DNA of 20,597 nucleotides from IMG/VR virus record IMGVR_UViG_3300032271_000515, positions 1 to 20,597 of that record; one strand, given 5' to 3'. The position numbers and the translations under genes were made by a program. Every line of letters starts with the position of its first letter. Within the stretch, counting starts at the first letter, position 1. The notes under the pieces were generated by a model. The model had not been told where the DNA came from, did no database searches, and saw nothing but the letters and a program-made list of their open reading frames with translations. Positions 19,877 to 20,597 of the stretch are shown here, piece by piece. Source of the stretch: a virus.

Positions 19877-20597
19877 GTCTTCTCACCAAACAAGAAGTTA
19901 AGGACTACCGCAAGCTGTTGGACACGTTGCCAGCGGGGCATCCTAACGTTACAAAGATTGCCCAACTCTTAAAGGCAGACAAGATAGAGCGCTGCAAAGA
20001 GAACTTCCTGCCATTTGTAAGAGAGATGTGGCCTGTATTCATCTCTGGAAGGCACCATCAAATCATGGCTGATGCGTTCGAAAGGGTCGCTTCAGGCGAC
20101 CTCAAGAGGCTCATCATCAACATGCCTCCGCGTCATACCAAGAGCGAGTTTGCCTCTTTTCTCTTTCCTGCTTGGTTTCTAGGCAAGTATCCAGAGAAGA
20201 AGATTATCCAGACTGCCCACACTGCGGAGCTTGCTGTTGGCTTTGGACGGAAGGTGAGAAACGCCGTCAACACCCCGGAGTATCAGGCAATCTTTCCAAC
20301 AAAATTGTCAACAGATTCCAAAGCAGCAGGACGGTGGAACACCAACAAAGGAGGCGATTACTTCGCTATTGGTGTTGGTGGAGCGGTTACAGGTAAGGGC
20401 GCTGACGTTCTAATCATTGACGACCCGCACTCAGAGCAGGAAGCAATGCTAGGCAATCCAGCGGTCTACGATAGGGTGTTTGAGTGGTACAACGCCGGTC
20501 CTCGTCAGCGTCTGCAACCGGGCGGCGCTATCGTGGTGGTTATGACTCGCTGGTCCAAAAGGGACTTAACAGGTCAAATCGTAAACAACGCAATCAA
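19873..20597 (+). CDS. terL: Terminase large subunit, N-terminal part
   Basis: From ATG 19873 the frame is open to the window end (about 241 codons). The ATPase domain shows IINMPPRHTKSE as the Walker A region and GKGADVLIIDDPHSE with Walker B (LIIDD), followed by GGAIVVVMTRWS (motif III/coupling region). This is the TerL family (Terminase_6 type), whose ATPase pumps DNA into the prohead; the RNase H-like nuclease half lies beyond the window. The N-terminal helix (LTKQEVKDYRKLLDTL) may bind TerS. It is translationally coupled to the winged-helix gene by ATGA. Confidence 0.93.
   Translation, partial: MSLLTKQEVKDYRKLLDTLPAGHPNVTKIAQLLKADKIERCKENFLPFVREMWPVFISGRHHQIMADAFERVASGDLKRLIINMPPRHTKSEFASFLFPAWFLGKYPEKKIIQTAHTAELAVGFGRKVRNAVNTPEYQAIFPTKLSTDSKAAGRWNTNKGGDYFAIGVGGAVTGKGADVLIIDDPHSEQEAMLGNPAVYDRVFEWYNAGPRQRLQPGGAIVVVMTRWSKRDLTGQIVNNAI

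Overview
The window is part of a tailed double-stranded DNA bacteriophage genome (or a prophage or contig of one). It carries both terminase subunits, a T7 gp4-type primase-helicase, an ERF single-strand annealing protein, a RusA resolvase, a RecB/Cas4-type nuclease, a DUF3310 (T7 gp1.7-type) protein and a large virion-associated polyvalent protein. Small genes are packed in long co-directional runs with ATGA start/stop overlaps. No rRNA, tRNA, IS element or CRISPR array was seen. The host is probably a Gram-negative, perhaps betaproteobacterial, bacterium: there are E. coli-type DnaA boxes, lipobox proteins and small Cys-rich genes typical of proteobacterial phages. This host call is inference.

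Layout. (1) 2-2113, plus strand: C-terminal part of a giant LPD38-like polyvalent protein. (2) 2094-8002, minus strand: about 20 mostly small genes forming the recombination/replication accessory operon. In transcription order these are a PD-(D/E)XK nuclease, a 57-aa protein, ERF, a DUF736/SSB-like protein, an AT-hook/coiled-coil protein, an RHH regulator, a second PD-(D/E)XK-like protein, a lipoprotein, DUF3310 and a Ref-like HNH nuclease. (3) 8047-10730, plus strand: RusA, a terminator, a structured repeat-rich intergenic region, a small HNH protein and the primase-helicase. (4) 10731-10881: tandem palindromes, a terminator and a duplicated 23-bp element. (5) 10882-17916, minus strand: a large operon. 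Its core is a SprT-like zinc protease, a CobS/MoxR-like AAA+ ATPase, a CobT-like protein split into an HExxH/acidic half and a VWA half, and a RelA/SpoT-type HD hydrolase. (6) 17917-18733: divergent, hairpin-rich intergenic region with five DnaA boxes, a likely replication origin. (7) 18734-20597, plus strand: TerS, a minus-strand G-quadruplex motif, a promoter/operator, a stand-alone LexA-type winged helix, and TerL running off the end.

The strongest unexplained signal is a highly iterated palindrome, GTTTAAAC: 20 exact copies and 15 one-end variants in 20.6 kb, against about 0.3 exact copies expected by chance. They are spread rather evenly, at roughly one per gene, and are written into codons as Phe-Lys or Leu-Asn/Lys whatever the protein. 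Two copies supply stop codons, one sits in a promoter spacer and two lie in the origin region. This suggests a genome-wide DNA address tag comparable in distribution to HIP1, Chi or partition motifs. The second notable system is the SprT / AAA+ / HExxH / VWA cassette next to an alarmone-hydrolase-like gene.
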